A stretch of DNA of 64,000 nt from Algoriphagus chordae (GTDB lineage Bacteria > Bacteroidota > Bacteroidia > Cytophagales > Cyclobacteriaceae): positions 1-64,000 of the forward strand of contig NZ_QKZT01000006.1 in assembly GCF_003254055.1 (NCBI RefSeq), read 5' to 3'. The number at the start of each line of letters is the position of its first letter. Position 1 is the stretch's first letter. A program made the position numbers and the translations under genes. A model generated the notes under the pieces. The model saw only the letters and a program-made list of their open reading frames with translations, did not search any database and was not told where the DNA came from. Shown piece by piece: positions 1-9,857 of this stretch.

Positions 1-1790
1 CCCGTACCAACGGATGTGGCTCCAATAGTGGAGTTGGAGGTGTTGGAGAACCACTCATAGGCAATGCTTCCCGTACCAGTTGCCACCACCGATAAATCAG
101 TAGGAGTTTCGTTTTGGCAATAAACACTACCTATAGGATGGGTATCAATTGTAGTTTCTGGTGTCACCTCTATTTCCACAATATCTGATGTGATGGATCC
201 ACAAGTTGCACTGGCAGCAACAGCAAAATAGTAGGTTGTTTCTGCAGTAGTAGTAGGAGGGGTAAATGTAGTGCCTGTTCCCACAGAGGTAGCTCCAGTA
301 GTTGAATTTGAGCTGTTAGAGAACCATTCGATATCAATTATTCCTGTGCCAGTAGCCGCCACTACCAGGTCTGTTGGGGCTTCGTTTTGGCAATAGGCAT
401 CACCAATAGGTTGTGTGGTAATCGTAGTCAAAGGGGTTACAGTATGTACTCCAGAAACAAGTGAAGTAGCAACTGGCCCACAATCTCCGGTTACTTCTAC
501 ATAGTAGTATAAATCTCCAGTAGTTGTTGCGGGAGGAGTGAAAGTAGGTGAGTCAGTGCCTATAGTAGTACCGCCAGTAGTATTGGCAGATGTATTACTA
601 TACCATTGATAGGACAATGTGCCAGTTCCAGATGCAGTTACAGACAGAGCTGGGAAACTTCCTCCTTCACAAACTATTGGAGGTGCCGTGGTACTAAGGT
701 TGGTTTCTATTCTTGTGACAGGATCAACAGTGACAGTCGAACTAGCTGGGCTTTCGCCATCACAACTTACTCCATAAGCAGTTACAGTGTAATTCACTGT
801 GACTGCTTTGGGGCCAGGTGTTAGCCATCGGACAGTAACGGTATGATCACTGATACTAATCCCACCAGCTTCTATGGAAAAGTCGATGCCTGCTGTCCCT
901 GGCAGGGACCAGTCATAGTTGCTTATTGCTGCATCTGACTGAGTGGTATAAACTACATCTTCCACATCTTCACAGACATTGACGGTTGGCGAAACAGAAA
1001 AAGTAGGAGTTGGTCTAAAGGTGATTTGAACTCGACCATTAGCGCCATTTCCTCCTTCTAAATCACTGCACCCCCATCCTATACAATCTCTTATCGCACC
1101 TCCGCCACCTCCTCCCGGAGCATTACCAGGATCGCCGTTGTCGTTTGTACCAGTTCCGCCATTTCCTCCATCTCCAACTCCTACGGTATGACTTCCCCCT
1201 GTAGATCCAGAGCCAGCAACACCATTTTCACCCAAATTTCCAGATGAACCACCTCCACCTCCCCTAGAAGTATTACCGGATGCTCCTGCACCTCCTGGTT
1301 TTGTTTCCTGGTTTCCTATTGCACCAGAAGTAGTTGCGCCAGTTCCTGCTGTGTTCGAATTGTTGTTAGTACCTATGCCTCCATTGGCTAAAACATGGTC
1401 AGTTGCACCTAAATAAAACCTAGAAATACCTCCATTAATGGATCCGACAGCACCTCCAGCCCCCACAGTATAACTATAGGTTTCTCCAGGTGTAACGGAT
1501 ATAATTGATCTAGAATAGCCACCACCACCTCCTCCTCCACTACCGCCATTATTAGTTCTAGAGCCTCCTCTTCCACCAGCGCCCCAGGTTTCGACTGTGA
1601 TTTCTGTAACTCCTGCAGGTACAATAAATGTATGAACTCCTGCTGTGTTTTCAGTAATCACACACTGCCCCTTCACCTCTCCAAGAGAAAAAATCAATAT
1701 GCCCAAGCTCAATATCAAAGTTCCACCCAAACAATGTTGAGATACCTTTCTAAAAATGTCTTTTAGCTTCTTTGTAAACCTAGAAATCAT
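1..1790 (-). CDS. Large Ig-like-repeat surface protein with glycine-rich N-terminus, partial (3' end off left edge)
   Basis: An open frame runs without a stop from an ATG at 1788-1790 to the left edge, giving 596 codons of a longer protein. The N-terminus has basic residues, then a hydrophobic stretch (about residues 22-40), consistent with a signal peptide. A strongly glycine/serine-rich domain follows (about residues 60-230), then a PKD-like segment. At least three Ig-like units come next. The last two are near copies about 91 residues apart, each with YCQNE, ATGTG and EWFSN motifs and a cysteine pair. This layout is typical of very large secreted Bacteroidota surface proteins exported by the type IX system, but the C-terminal sorting domain lies outside the window. 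Function is probably adhesion or surface coating (inference). Confidence 0.85.
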   Translation of the reverse strand, partial: MISRFTKKLKDIFRKVSQHCLGGTLILSLGILIFSLGEVKGQCVITENTAGVHTFIVPAGVTEITVETWGAGGRGGSRTNNGGSGGGGGGGYSRSIISVTPGETYSYTVGAGGAVGSINGGISRFYLGATDHVLANGGIGTNNNSNTAGTGATTSGAIGNQETKPGGAGASGNTSRGGGGGSSGNLGENGVAGSGSTGGSHTVGVGDGGNGGTGTNDNGDPGNAPGGGGGGAIRDCIGWGCSDLEGGNGANGRVQITFRPTPTFSVSPTVNVCEDVEDVVYTTQSDAAISNYDWSLPGTAGIDFSIEAGGISISDHTVTVRWLTPGPKAVTVNYTVTAYGVSCDGESPASSTVTVDPVTRIETNLSTTAPPIVCEGGSFPALSVTASGTGTLSYQWYSNTSANTTGGTTIGTDSPTFTPPATTTGDLYYYVEVTGDCGPVATSLVSGVHTVTPLTTITTQPIGDAYCQNEAPTDLVVAATGTGIIDIEWFSNSSNSTTGATSVGTGTTFTPPTTTAETTYYFAVAASATCGSITSDIVEIEVTPETTIDTHPIGSVYCQNETPTDLSVVATGTGSIAYEWFSNTSNSTIGATSVGT

Positions 1791-2309
1791 AGGCAGGGAA
1801 AGTAATAGCGTGTGAAATTGTGTTTTTACGCTAGACTCGTCAGAAGAGTATTAGAACTGAGGAGCTTAAGGATAATTGAGTCAAAATAAAATAGATCCTT
1901 AAAATAAATAAAATTACTGATAATACTAGGTTTTTTGAAATTGAAATACAATTTCATGCAGATCAAACAGTTTTGGCATTTTGAATTCCGATAATTTGGC
2001 TATTCGAAGTTTGCAACTTCGAATGACTACCGAAGGATTTGTAATCAAAAAATCCGAATTGGGTATTGCTACTAGAACTAGAGGATACTAGTAAGATCTA
2101 GAATCCGGAGGTCTGAAAAATCATCTCTTATAATTTGGTTTCAGAGAGATGCTGAAGGATGAAGTTTTTTACGGATTGCAAATCCTATATATGACCTCAC
2201 TATTACATCCCGATAATTATTGGGATGCGAGGTGCGATGGAGCAATAAACCCTCGCGAATGCTTTTCGATAATTATCTAGATGCTTTCACGAGGGCTCTA
2301 TACCTTTTT
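1791..2309. other. Intergenic stretch with several palindromes, no gene seen
   Basis: This gap between the divergent surface-protein gene and the gltX unit holds no convincing coding frame. It contains a perfect 9-bp inverted repeat with a 3-nt loop (TTCGAAGTT/AACTTCGAA, 2003-2023), a nested hairpin at 2194-2233 (ATCCC/GGGAT core), short fragments resembling GGATTTGTAATCC and CGGATTGCAAATCC, and the hairpin at 2261-2296. Palindromes of this style are common as scattered REP-like elements in Bacteroidota genomes. The promoter of the left surface protein should lie near 1800-1900, but no clear box was recognised. Confidence 0.5.
2261..2296 (-). terminator. Hairpin downstream of the small lysine-rich gene
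   Basis: The arms CCCTCGCGAA and TTCACGAGGG pair with one mismatch. The hairpin begins about 14 bp past the stop of the 2310-2513 gene. On the minus strand it is followed only by a weak U-rich run, so termination is plausible but not certain. Confidence 0.4.
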
Positions 2310-2513
2310 TTAAGACTTCTTCTCCTTTTCGTCTGATTTCAAATCATCTCTATCCTTTAGCTTCTTGTCTTCTACATTCTTATTGAGAAACTCGTTGATT
2401 TTATCAATAGAAAAGGAAGAGGATATCTCACCAAAGGAATTAATGTCCATTTTGAAGCCATTCAAGTCTTCATGAACCTTAGGGTCTTCGTTTTTCTTTT
2501 TCTTCTTTGTCAT
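2310..2513 (-). CDS. Small lysine-rich hypothetical protein
   Basis: This 67-residue protein is very rich in Lys, Asp and Glu, with basic clusters at both ends (KKKKK near the start, KEKKS at the end). The middle is more hydrophobic and may form a short amphipathic helix. No domain was recognised and no signal peptide or membrane segment is visible. It lies 11 bp after the gltX stop on the same strand, so it is almost certainly co-transcribed with gltX and followed by the hairpin at 2261-2296. The tight spacing supports a real gene; its role is unknown. Confidence 0.6.
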   Translation of the reverse strand: MTKKKKKNEDPKVHEDLNGFKMDINSFGEISSSFSIDKINEFLNKNVEDKKLKDRDDLKSDEKEKKS

Positions 2514-2524
2514 AGCTTATATTT

Positions 2525-4063
2525 TTAGCCGATTACTTCTAAAGTAGCTAACGCAAATCTGATTCGCTTGGCCACTTCCTCTGTCCCCAAAATAGCAAAA
2601 ATCTCCATCAAATCCGGTCCTGCACCAACTCCAGTTACGGCAAGTCGCACAGCCTGCATCACTTTTCCTAATTTGATTTCTTTAGCTTCAGCAGTTTCTC
2701 CCAGCATAGCTTTTGCCTTTTCGGCATCAAATTCGCCAGTATACCCTTCCAAGGTTTCGGCATAAGCGGTCAATACAGTGACTGCATCGGCGTTCCATCT
2801 TTTGCCTGCTATAGCCTCATCAAAGGTGCTAGGAGCTTCGACCATAAATTTACTTCCTTTCCATAGTTCGGCAGGGAAGGTTACACGATCCTTTGTCAAG
2901 GATACGATCGCCTCTGCAGTTTCAGGAAGTATGGTGATACCTTCAGCAGCAGCATCAGCAATCACATAAGGCGCCAATTCTGCATTTGACTTTGCTCTCA
3001 AATATTGCTCGTTGAACCATTTGGCTTTTGCAATGTCAAACTTGGTTCCTGACTTGCCAATTCTTTCTACCGAGAAGGCGTCGATCAGTTCATCCAAAGT
3101 GAAGATTTCTCGCTCATCCCCAGGATTCCAGCCTAGGAAAGCTAAGAAATTCAAGAATGCATCTGAAAAATATCCTTGCTCACGGAAACCTGCCGCAGTT
3201 TCACCGGTCACTTTGTTTTCCCAGTTGATAGGAAAAACAGGAAAGCCTAATTTGTCTCCGTCACGCTTGGAAAGTTTTCCATTGCCATCAGGTTTCAATA
3301 GCAAAGGCAAGTGCGCAAACTGAGGCATGCTGTCTTCCCAACCAAAAAACTTGTATAGCAAAACGTGTAATGGAGCAGAAGGAAGCCACTCTTCGCCTCG
3401 GATGACATGAGTGATTCTCATCTGATGATCATCCACAATATTTGCCAGATGATAAGTAGGCATGCCGTCAGATTTCATCAGCACCTTATCATCCAAAGTA
3501 GCGGACTGAACCATCACCCAACCACGAATCATGTCATTTAGACGAACTTCCTCTTTGCGCGGGATTTTCACTCGAATCACATAAGGATCGCCAGAGGCCA
3601 ATCTTTCCTTCACTTCTGCTTCTGGAAGTGTCAGAGAGTTTTTCATCTGGGTTCTGCTGATGCTGTTGTACTGCGGCTGCACTACTCGCGCAGCTTCCAA
3701 GCGTTCCCGCATAGCTTCCAATTCTTCAGAAGTATCAAACGCGTAATAGGCATGTCCAGCTTCTACTAAGTCAAGAGCGTACTGCATGTAAGATTGCTTG
3801 CGTTCAGATTGTCGGTAAGGGCCGGTGTCACCTGGATTCCATGGGCTTTCGTCTGGAGATATTCCCAGCCAGGCCAAAGATTCCTTAATATATTCCTCTG
3901 CTCCAGGCACAAAACGGTTTTGGTCAGTGTCCTCTATTCTTAGTAGAAACTTGCCGCCCATTTTCCGGGCAAAAAGGTAATTATATAGTGCGGTTCTCAC
4001 CCCGCCGATATGCAATGGGCCTGTAGGTGATGGAGCGAATCTTACGCGAACTTCTTTACTCAT
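2525..4063 (-). CDS. gltX: Glutamyl-tRNA synthetase
   Basis: This 512-residue class Ic aminoacyl-tRNA synthetase charges tRNA-Glu with glutamate in the cytoplasm. The Rossmann-fold HIGH signature appears as PLHIGG (residues 16-21) after FAPSPTG, and the KMSKS loop appears as KLSKR (263-267). The C-terminal helical anticodon-binding region follows, and the length matches the bacterial family. The start ATG gives the expected N-terminus. A TAnnTTTG-type -7 box lies upstream. The small lysine-rich gene follows 11 bp downstream. The sequence alone does not show whether the enzyme discriminates against tRNA-Gln. Confidence 0.97.
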   Translation of the reverse strand: MSKEVRVRFAPSPTGPLHIGGVRTALYNYLFARKMGGKFLLRIEDTDQNRFVPGAEEYIKESLAWLGISPDESPWNPGDTGPYRQSERKQSYMQYALDLVEAGHAYYAFDTSEELEAMRERLEAARVVQPQYNSISRTQMKNSLTLPEAEVKERLASGDPYVIRVKIPRKEEVRLNDMIRGWVMVQSATLDDKVLMKSDGMPTYHLANIVDDHQMRITHVIRGEEWLPSAPLHVLLYKFFGWEDSMPQFAHLPLLLKPDGNGKLSKRDGDKLGFPVFPINWENKVTGETAAGFREQGYFSDAFLNFLAFLGWNPGDEREIFTLDELIDAFSVERIGKSGTKFDIAKAKWFNEQYLRAKSNAELAPYVIADAAAEGITILPETAEAIVSLTKDRVTFPAELWKGSKFMVEAPSTFDEAIAGKRWNADAVTVLTAYAETLEGYTGEFDAEKAKAMLGETAEAKEIKLGKVMQAVRLAVTGVGAGPDLMEIFAILGTEEVAKRIRFALATLEVIG

Positions 4064-4128
4064 GGTTTTCTATGTCAATACGCTCGCCAGTAAATTGAGA
4101 GCATGTTTTGGTTTTTGTGATCAGGGGG

Positions 4129-4136
4129 CAAAGATA
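4129..4136 (-). promoter_or_regulatory. Putative -7 box of gltX
   Basis: On the minus strand this reads TATCTTTG, an exact match to the Bacteroidota -7 consensus TAnnTTTG, about 66 bp before the gltX start. No exact -33 TTTG was found at the ideal spacing. Confidence 0.5.
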
Positions 4137-4348
4137 AGGAAATGTTTGTGTATGAAGGGAAGTGATAGATGATCCAGGGATGAAGAAAATCGGAGAGGAA
4201 ACTTTTAGCTTAAAAGTTGTGAATAACTTTCGGCTTATTCAGTGAAAACAGCATATTACAATAGTAGAATTAATTAGTCTGCCATTTATTATGTACCCTT
4301 TTCCCATTTCTAGTGATGATCTAGGGGGGGTAAAAGTAAGTTAATTAG

Positions 4349-4897
4349 ATGTCAAATAGTTTAGCAATATGTACAGTGATTTTCTTGCTTATTTCAGCCT
4401 CATTTTCCACTGTAGAGAAAGAGAAGATTTACGTTATCATCGACGACTGCCAAAAGTGGGAAAATCCTAGAACAATCTCTGGGCAGTACTTTTCTATCGC
4501 TTCGAACAAAGTGTGCTGTGTTCCCCCATTTAATACTTACAAGGGCAAGGATTCTTTGGCATCAGTTCATCTCTTTAATGTAGATCTAGATTTGAATCCT
4601 CCTGACCTTTTGAAAATCACATTCTCTGAACTGTTGGATTATGGCGCTAAATTTTCATCGGAAATGAGCTTTGAAGAATGGGATTCAATTAATTCAGACG
4701 AGATTGATTTATACATTTTGCTTACTGATGATTTTTGCTCAAGAAAGCGTTTTAACTATAATGAAGTCTTCACTGTTTATAAAACGAATCTTGTAACCAA
4801 AAGCTATTATACCTATCAAGATATTCCCCCAGAAGGTGATTACAAGCGTTTTTTTCCGATAGATAGCACTCGAGAAAGTAGGGATTTGTACAATTGA
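4349..4897 (+). CDS. Hypothetical secreted or membrane-anchored protein
   Basis: This 182-residue protein starts with a hydrophobic segment (about residues 4-20, ICTVIFLLISASF) that could be a signal peptide or anchor. The remainder is mixed alpha/beta with many aromatic residues and four cysteines, including an adjacent CC pair near residue 55. No family was recognised. It stands alone between gltX and mfd, and a run of seven G (4324-4330) sits just upstream of the start. Its ending close to mfd does not suggest a shared function. Coding potential is moderate because there is no operon support. Confidence 0.55.
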   Translation: MSNSLAICTVIFLLISASFSTVEKEKIYVIIDDCQKWENPRTISGQYFSIASNKVCCVPPFNTYKGKDSLASVHLFNVDLDLNPPDLLKITFSELLDYGAKFSSEMSFEEWDSINSDEIDLYILLTDDFCSRKRFNYNEVFTVYKTNLVTKSYYTYQDIPPEGDYKRFFPIDSTRESRDLYN

Positions 4898-5046
4898 CTG
4901 ACTGTCTTTTCTGAAGCAAGACATTCATTCTGAACTCTTACAGCTTCCAAATGTTTATTAGCAGGGAAAAGCTGCATGATATCAAAGATCAGAATTCATA
5001 AAGCACTAACTTTGACCCACCAAACTTCTATTAAAATCACAAGCTA

Positions 5047-8000
5047 TTGGATCGTCAGGACTTTCTTTCCATTTACCAATCAGACCCTATTTTTCAAACG
5101 ATCGCACATGAGATTTCAAGTGGCGAGAAGCTTAGCCTGCAAATAAGGGGTTTGTCCGGAAGTTTGGATATGGTGCTATTTGCGGCACTTTACCAGACAA
5201 AAGGCGGGATTCACCTGATTGTAGCGCAGGACAAAGAGGAAGCAGCATACCTCAATTCTGATCTTCAGAATTTGCTGAATACTGAGGAGCACATGATCTT
5301 TCCTTCCAGTTTCAAGCGGGCATATCAGTATGAGGAAGTGGACAATGCAAATGTCCTCATGCGCTCTGAGATCCTCAACCTTGTCCTAGAGGAAAAAGGA
5401 AAATCACGCATTATCATTACCTATCCAGAGGCTTTGTATGAGCGAGTGATCAACAAACGCTCACTTTCAGAAAATACGTTTATAGCCAAAGTAGGTGAGC
5501 AGGTAGATATGGAGTTCGTGTCAGAAATCCTGGCGAGCTACGATTTTGAGCGTACGGAGTTTGTGTACGAACCAGGGCAATTTGCCATTCGAGGTGGAAT
5601 TCTGGATGTATTCTCATTTTCTAATGAGCATCCATATCGCTTGGAGCTTTTCGGTAAAGAGATTGAAAGCATACGGACTTTTGATCCAGAATCGCAGCTT
5701 TCTATTGCTAGCGTGAATCAGATTTCTTTGATACCCAATGTACAAACTAAGCTTCTTCAAGAAGTTCGTCAGTCATTTTTGGGCTTTTTACCTGAGGAGA
5801 CGGTCTTATGGATCAAAGACTATCAGTTGACGCTGGATGTGATGGACGAATGTTTTCACAAGGCTTCTCTGGCTTTTGATAAAATCATTGATCAGACCAA
5901 CAATACTAAAACTGTGCTCGGCCCTAGTGATTTATTTGACAAGGGTTCTGATTTTGCCACTAGCTCAACGAATTTCTCCAGGGTAGAATTTGGCAAGCAG
6001 TTTTATCTCAAAAATGCCAAGCAAAGCACTTGGGAATCTCAGCCTCAGGCTTCTTTCAATAAGAATTTTGACTTGCTCGTCACGCAGCTGGCAGAGAATG
6101 AAAAGAAAGGATACGTCAATATACTAACAGCCGAAAATGCTAAGCAAATAGATAGACTGCTAGGTATTTTCAAGGAATTGGATCCGACATTGCAGGTGCA
6201 AAGTATGTTACTCGGCCTGCGGGAAGGTTTTGAAGACAGACAGTCTAAGATTGCATGCTTCACAGATCATCAGCTTTTTGAGCGATTTCATCGATATAAG
6301 ACCCGTGATAAGGCGAGCAAATCCAAAGCCCTTACTATAAAGGAGTTGAAAGCACTTCATCCCGGTGATTACATCGTCCATGTAGATTATGGCGTTGGCC
6401 GTTTTGCAGGTTTGGAAAAAGTGGATGTGGCCGGCAAAATGCAGGAAGCTGTCCGCTTAGTGTTTAGAGATGACGATTTACTCTATGTGAATATTCACTC
6501 CTTACACAAAATCTCAAAATTCTCTGGACAGGAAGGAGCAGCTCCGTCCATGTCGAAGCTGGGTTCGCCAGACTGGGAAAACAAAAAATCCAGAGCGAAG
6601 AAGCAGGTAAAAGATATTGCCAAGGACTTAATCGCGCTCTATGCTAAGCGTAGAGCTGCGCCAGGTTTCGCGTTTAACGCAGATTCGGTGCTACAGATTG
6701 AGCTAGAATCTTCCTTTATCTATGAGGATACTCCTGATCAGGCTATTGCGACGCAGGATGTGAAAACCGATATGGAGAAGTCCTATCCAATGGATCGCTT
6801 GGTTTGTGGGGATGTGGGCTTTGGGAAAACCGAAGTAGCCATTCGTGCTGCCTTCAAAGCAGTAAATGATCGAAAGCAGGTTGCTGTTCTGGTACCGACT
6901 ACAATTCTTGCCATGCAGCATTTCCAGACTTTCAATGAGCGCTTGGGTAATTTTCCTGTGAAAATAGAATACATCAATCGCTTTCGCACTGCAAAAGAAA
7001 TCAAAGAAATCATCGCTCAGGTGAAAACCGGGGAGATTGATATTCTCGTAGGTACCCATAAGATTGTCAATAAGGATATTGTCTTCAAGGATTTGGGATT
7101 GTTGGTGATTGATGAGGAGCAGAAGTTTGGCGTGAAAGTAAAGGATCAGCTAAAGAACCTTCGTGTCAACGTGGATGTGCTGACTTTAACTGCCACACCA
7201 ATTCCTAGAACTTTGCACTTTTCCCTAATGGGAGCAAGGGACTTGTCTATCATTGCTACTCCTCCACCTAATCGACAGCCAGTTACGACCGAAGTTCAGA
7301 CTTTCCAGGAGGAAGTGATTCGAGATGCTGTGTCATACGAACTGAGAAGAGGGGGGCAGGTTTTCTTTGTCCACAACCGTGTAGGCGAGATTGACTCGAT
7401 CGCCAATTTGATTATGAAACTCGTTCCCGATGCTCGGGTGGCCGGTGCGCATGGTCAGATGGATGGGAAAAAGCTGGAAAAAATCATGGTGGATTTTATT
7501 CATCACGAATACGATGTGCTGGTATCTACCAATATCATCGAGTCAGGACTGGATATTCCGAATGCAAATACGATTATGATCAATCGGGCGCATATGTTTG
7601 GTATGAGTGATTTGCATCAGATGCGTGGACGTGTAGGTAGAAGTAATAAGAAAGCCTTTTGCTACTTGCTTACTCAGCCTATGTCTGGATTGACTGCAGA
7701 AGCTAGGAAGCGCATGCAGACGCTGGAGGAATTCTCAGATCTGGGTGATGGCTTCAAAGTGGCCATGAAAGATCTCGACATTCGAGGTGCTGGGAACTTG
7801 TTGGGAGCGGAGCAAAGTGGCTTTATCACTGATCTGGGTTTCGAGATGTATCATAAGATCCTCGATGAGGCTGTTCAGGAATTGAAGGAAAATGAATTTG
7901 CTGCCCTGTTTGAAACAGATTTGGCAGAGAAAGTCAAAGTGCTCGTTCAGGATTGTACGATTGAAACAGATTTGGAATTATTGATTCCAGAGGATTATGT

Positions 8001-8400
8001 TGGGAATATCTCTGAGAGATTGGGGCTTTATTCCAAACTTGATGCGATCAAAAATGAGGAGGAACTGGGCAAGTTTTCCACTATGCTGATTGATAGATTT
8101 GGGCCATTGCCTGATTCTGTGGAAGACCTGATGGAAACTGTTCGTTTGCGTTGGAAAGCTGAGAAGCTTGGGATAGAAAAACTTGTATTGAAAGGCAATC
8201 TTATGAAATGTCATTTGCTGCCATCTACACGGGATGATTACTATTCCTCAGATATTTTCCAAAAAATCATGAGATTTGCGCAGATGAATAGCAAACTTTG
8301 CAAAATAAAGGAGTACAAAAATCGTTTGATTCTTACATTATCGAATGTATCGACTATTTCCAAGGCGCAGATTAAGCTCAAGGAAATGAATGATGCCTAA
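5047..8400 (+). CDS. mfd: Transcription-repair coupling factor Mfd
   Basis: This 1117-residue ATP-dependent DNA translocase removes RNA polymerase stalled at DNA lesions and recruits UvrA. In order there is a UvrB-like N-terminal module with FAIRGGILDVF (about residue 180), the RNA-polymerase-interacting domain beginning GDYIVHVDYGVGRF (about 438), an SF2 helicase core with Walker A GDVGFGKTE (about 586) and a DEEQ box (about 687), RecG-like motifs (TATPIPRTL, then MRGRVGRS), and a C-terminal TRCF domain. The start is TTG at 5047: an in-frame stop sits at 5032 and the next ATG would delete about 40 conserved residues. The gene appears monocistronic. Confidence 0.96.
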   Translation: MDRQDFLSIYQSDPIFQTIAHEISSGEKLSLQIRGLSGSLDMVLFAALYQTKGGIHLIVAQDKEEAAYLNSDLQNLLNTEEHMIFPSSFKRAYQYEEVDNANVLMRSEILNLVLEEKGKSRIIITYPEALYERVINKRSLSENTFIAKVGEQVDMEFVSEILASYDFERTEFVYEPGQFAIRGGILDVFSFSNEHPYRLELFGKEIESIRTFDPESQLSIASVNQISLIPNVQTKLLQEVRQSFLGFLPEETVLWIKDYQLTLDVMDECFHKASLAFDKIIDQTNNTKTVLGPSDLFDKGSDFATSSTNFSRVEFGKQFYLKNAKQSTWESQPQASFNKNFDLLVTQLAENEKKGYVNILTAENAKQIDRLLGIFKELDPTLQVQSMLLGLREGFEDRQSKIACFTDHQLFERFHRYKTRDKASKSKALTIKELKALHPGDYIVHVDYGVGRFAGLEKVDVAGKMQEAVRLVFRDDDLLYVNIHSLHKISKFSGQEGAAPSMSKLGSPDWENKKSRAKKQVKDIAKDLIALYAKRRAAPGFAFNADSVLQIELESSFIYEDTPDQAIATQDVKTDMEKSYPMDRLVCGDVGFGKTEVAIRAAFKAVNDRKQVAVLVPTTILAMQHFQTFNERLGNFPVKIEYINRFRTAKEIKEIIAQVKTGEIDILVGTHKIVNKDIVFKDLGLLVIDEEQKFGVKVKDQLKNLRVNVDVLTLTATPIPRTLHFSLMGARDLSIIATPPPNRQPVTTEVQTFQEEVIRDAVSYELRRGGQVFFVHNRVGEIDSIANLIMKLVPDARVAGAHGQMDGKKLEKIMVDFIHHEYDVLVSTNIIESGLDIPNANTIMINRAHMFGMSDLHQMRGRVGRSNKKAFCYLLTQPMSGLTAEARKRMQTLEEFSDLGDGFKVAMKDLDIRGAGNLLGAEQSGFITDLGFEMYHKILDEAVQELKENEFAALFETDLAEKVKVLVQDCTIETDLELLIPEDYVGNISERLGLYSKLDAIKNEEELGKFSTMLIDRFGPLPDSVEDLMETVRLRWKAEKLGIEKLVLKGNLMKCHLLPSTRDDYYSSDIFQKIMRFAQMNSKLCKIKEYKNRLILTLSNVSTISKAQIKLKEMNDA

Positions 8401-8577
8401 TTTTGAATTTATTTAGTGGCACAAAAATTGCAGATTTGCCTATCGATTTTGTTGATTTTCTGAGGTTTTGGCGGGTTTTTGCCAAAAGGAATGTAGGGAC
8501 TTCATCGCAAATCATTGGAAGTGCTTGACTTTGCAATTATATTAGCACACTGAAAAAGACCTAAAACAATTAGAAAT

Positions 8578-9804
8578 ATGCGTCTGAGTAACAAATCATG
8601 GGGAATGTGGGTAGCAGCTTTGGCAATAGTTGGAAGCTCTATTTTAACCTCTTGTAATAAAAATAGCTCCTACGGCAGAAGAACTGCTCATAAGCCTGGC
8701 AAAAAAAGTGCGACTACTGGAGCAGAATTCAATTTTGATGAAAATGATTCTACACAATTTTTTGTAGCCAAAAATGCGGAGCAAATTCCAGGACCAAATT
8801 TAAAATTCATCCAAGGTGGCAGAGCAGTGCTAGGTACTCAGGAGGAAGATGTGATGGCTTTCCGAGATAATCAGGAAAGAACAGTTACGCTTGCAAACTT
8901 CTATCTGGATGAAACGGAAGTAACGAATAACGATTATCGAGAGTATCTTTTCGATATGAAGAAAAAAGTGAGTGCCGATTCTCTTCTTAAACTTGAGCCT
9001 TCTGATAATGTTTGGGCTGGTGGTGAGATGACATTCAATGACATGTACCAATCCTATTATTTCAGATTTCCAGGCTTCAACTTTTACCCTGTAGCTGGAG
9101 TATCATGGGTTCAAGCGTCTGGTTACTCTAAATGGAGAACAGAATACGTACAGGAAATCATTAGAAAAGACAGAGGTATCGATTCTACTTTTACCAAAAG
9201 TCAATTAGTAGAACGAGGAGTTGCGCTAGCTGATTACAGATTGCCAACAGAGGCAGAATGGGAATATGCTGCTAAAGCGATGATTGGTACTCAATACCTA
9301 GACGAGAATCAGGAATTTGGCCGTATCTATCCTTGGGATGGAAGAGGGGTAAGAAATCCTTATAATGTCAAAAGAAAAGGTAAGCAAGGTGATTTCCTTG
9401 CCAACTTCAAAAGAGGTAGAGGTGATTATGGTGGAATCGCCGGAAGTCAATCAAATGATGGAGACATCATCCCTGCCAATGTTTACGACTTTGCACCAAA
9501 TGATTTTGGTCTTTACAATATGGCTGGAAACATGAATGAGTGGGTACAAGATATTTATCGTCCTCTATCCTTTCAAGATATGGATGACCTTAACCCAGTA
9601 AGAAATTCTGGTGTAGGTGATGAAGAAGATACTTACCAAACTTCCATGCTTACAGATGAGCTGAGAGTTTACAAAGGAGGTTCTTGGAGAGATGTAGCCT
9701 ATTGGTTAGCTCCGGGTACAAGAAGATTTATGCAACAGGATTCTGCTACCAACCACATTGGCTTCAGATGTGCAATGATCTCTATCGGAGAAAAAGGAAA
9801 TTAA
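8578..9804 (+). CDS. gldJ: Gliding-motility lipoprotein with FGE-sulfatase fold, GldJ-like
   Basis: This 408-residue lipoprotein has lipobox LTSC with Cys26. From about residue 85 it carries a formylglycine-generating-enzyme (SUMF1-like) domain: an IQGGRAVLGT start, DETEVTNNDYREYL, PVAGVSWVQASGYSKWR, RLPTEAEWEYAA, NMNEWVQD, GGSWRD and a GFRCAM end. This is the architecture of GldJ and GldK, which act with the type IX secretion and gliding machinery at the outer membrane. The absence of gldLMN downstream and the overall motifs favour GldJ; GldK is the alternative. The gene is monocistronic and ends at a strong terminator. Confidence 0.8.
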   Translation: MRLSNKSWGMWVAALAIVGSSILTSCNKNSSYGRRTAHKPGKKSATTGAEFNFDENDSTQFFVAKNAEQIPGPNLKFIQGGRAVLGTQEEDVMAFRDNQERTVTLANFYLDETEVTNNDYREYLFDMKKKVSADSLLKLEPSDNVWAGGEMTFNDMYQSYYFRFPGFNFYPVAGVSWVQASGYSKWRTEYVQEIIRKDRGIDSTFTKSQLVERGVALADYRLPTEAEWEYAAKAMIGTQYLDENQEFGRIYPWDGRGVRNPYNVKRKGKQGDFLANFKRGRGDYGGIAGSQSNDGDIIPANVYDFAPNDFGLYNMAGNMNEWVQDIYRPLSFQDMDDLNPVRNSGVGDEEDTYQTSMLTDELRVYKGGSWRDVAYWLAPGTRRFMQQDSATNHIGFRCAMISIGEKGN

Positions 9805-9823
9805 TACCAAGAGTATATAGTGA

Positions 9824-9857
9824 AAGCCCCATTGATTTGATTCAATGGGGCTTTTTT
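9824..9857 (+). terminator. Rho-independent terminator of gldJ
   Basis: The arms AGCCCCATTGA and TCAATGGGGCT are perfectly complementary and are followed by a T run. Confidence 0.9.

Noticed and set aside
1409..1624. 71-codon minus-strand frame inside the left surface protein
   Set aside because: It is an out-of-frame shadow of the glycine-rich region.
8466..8487. Terminator after mfd
   Set aside because: TTTTGGC/GCCAAAA forms an inverted repeat but no T run follows, so termination is doubtful.
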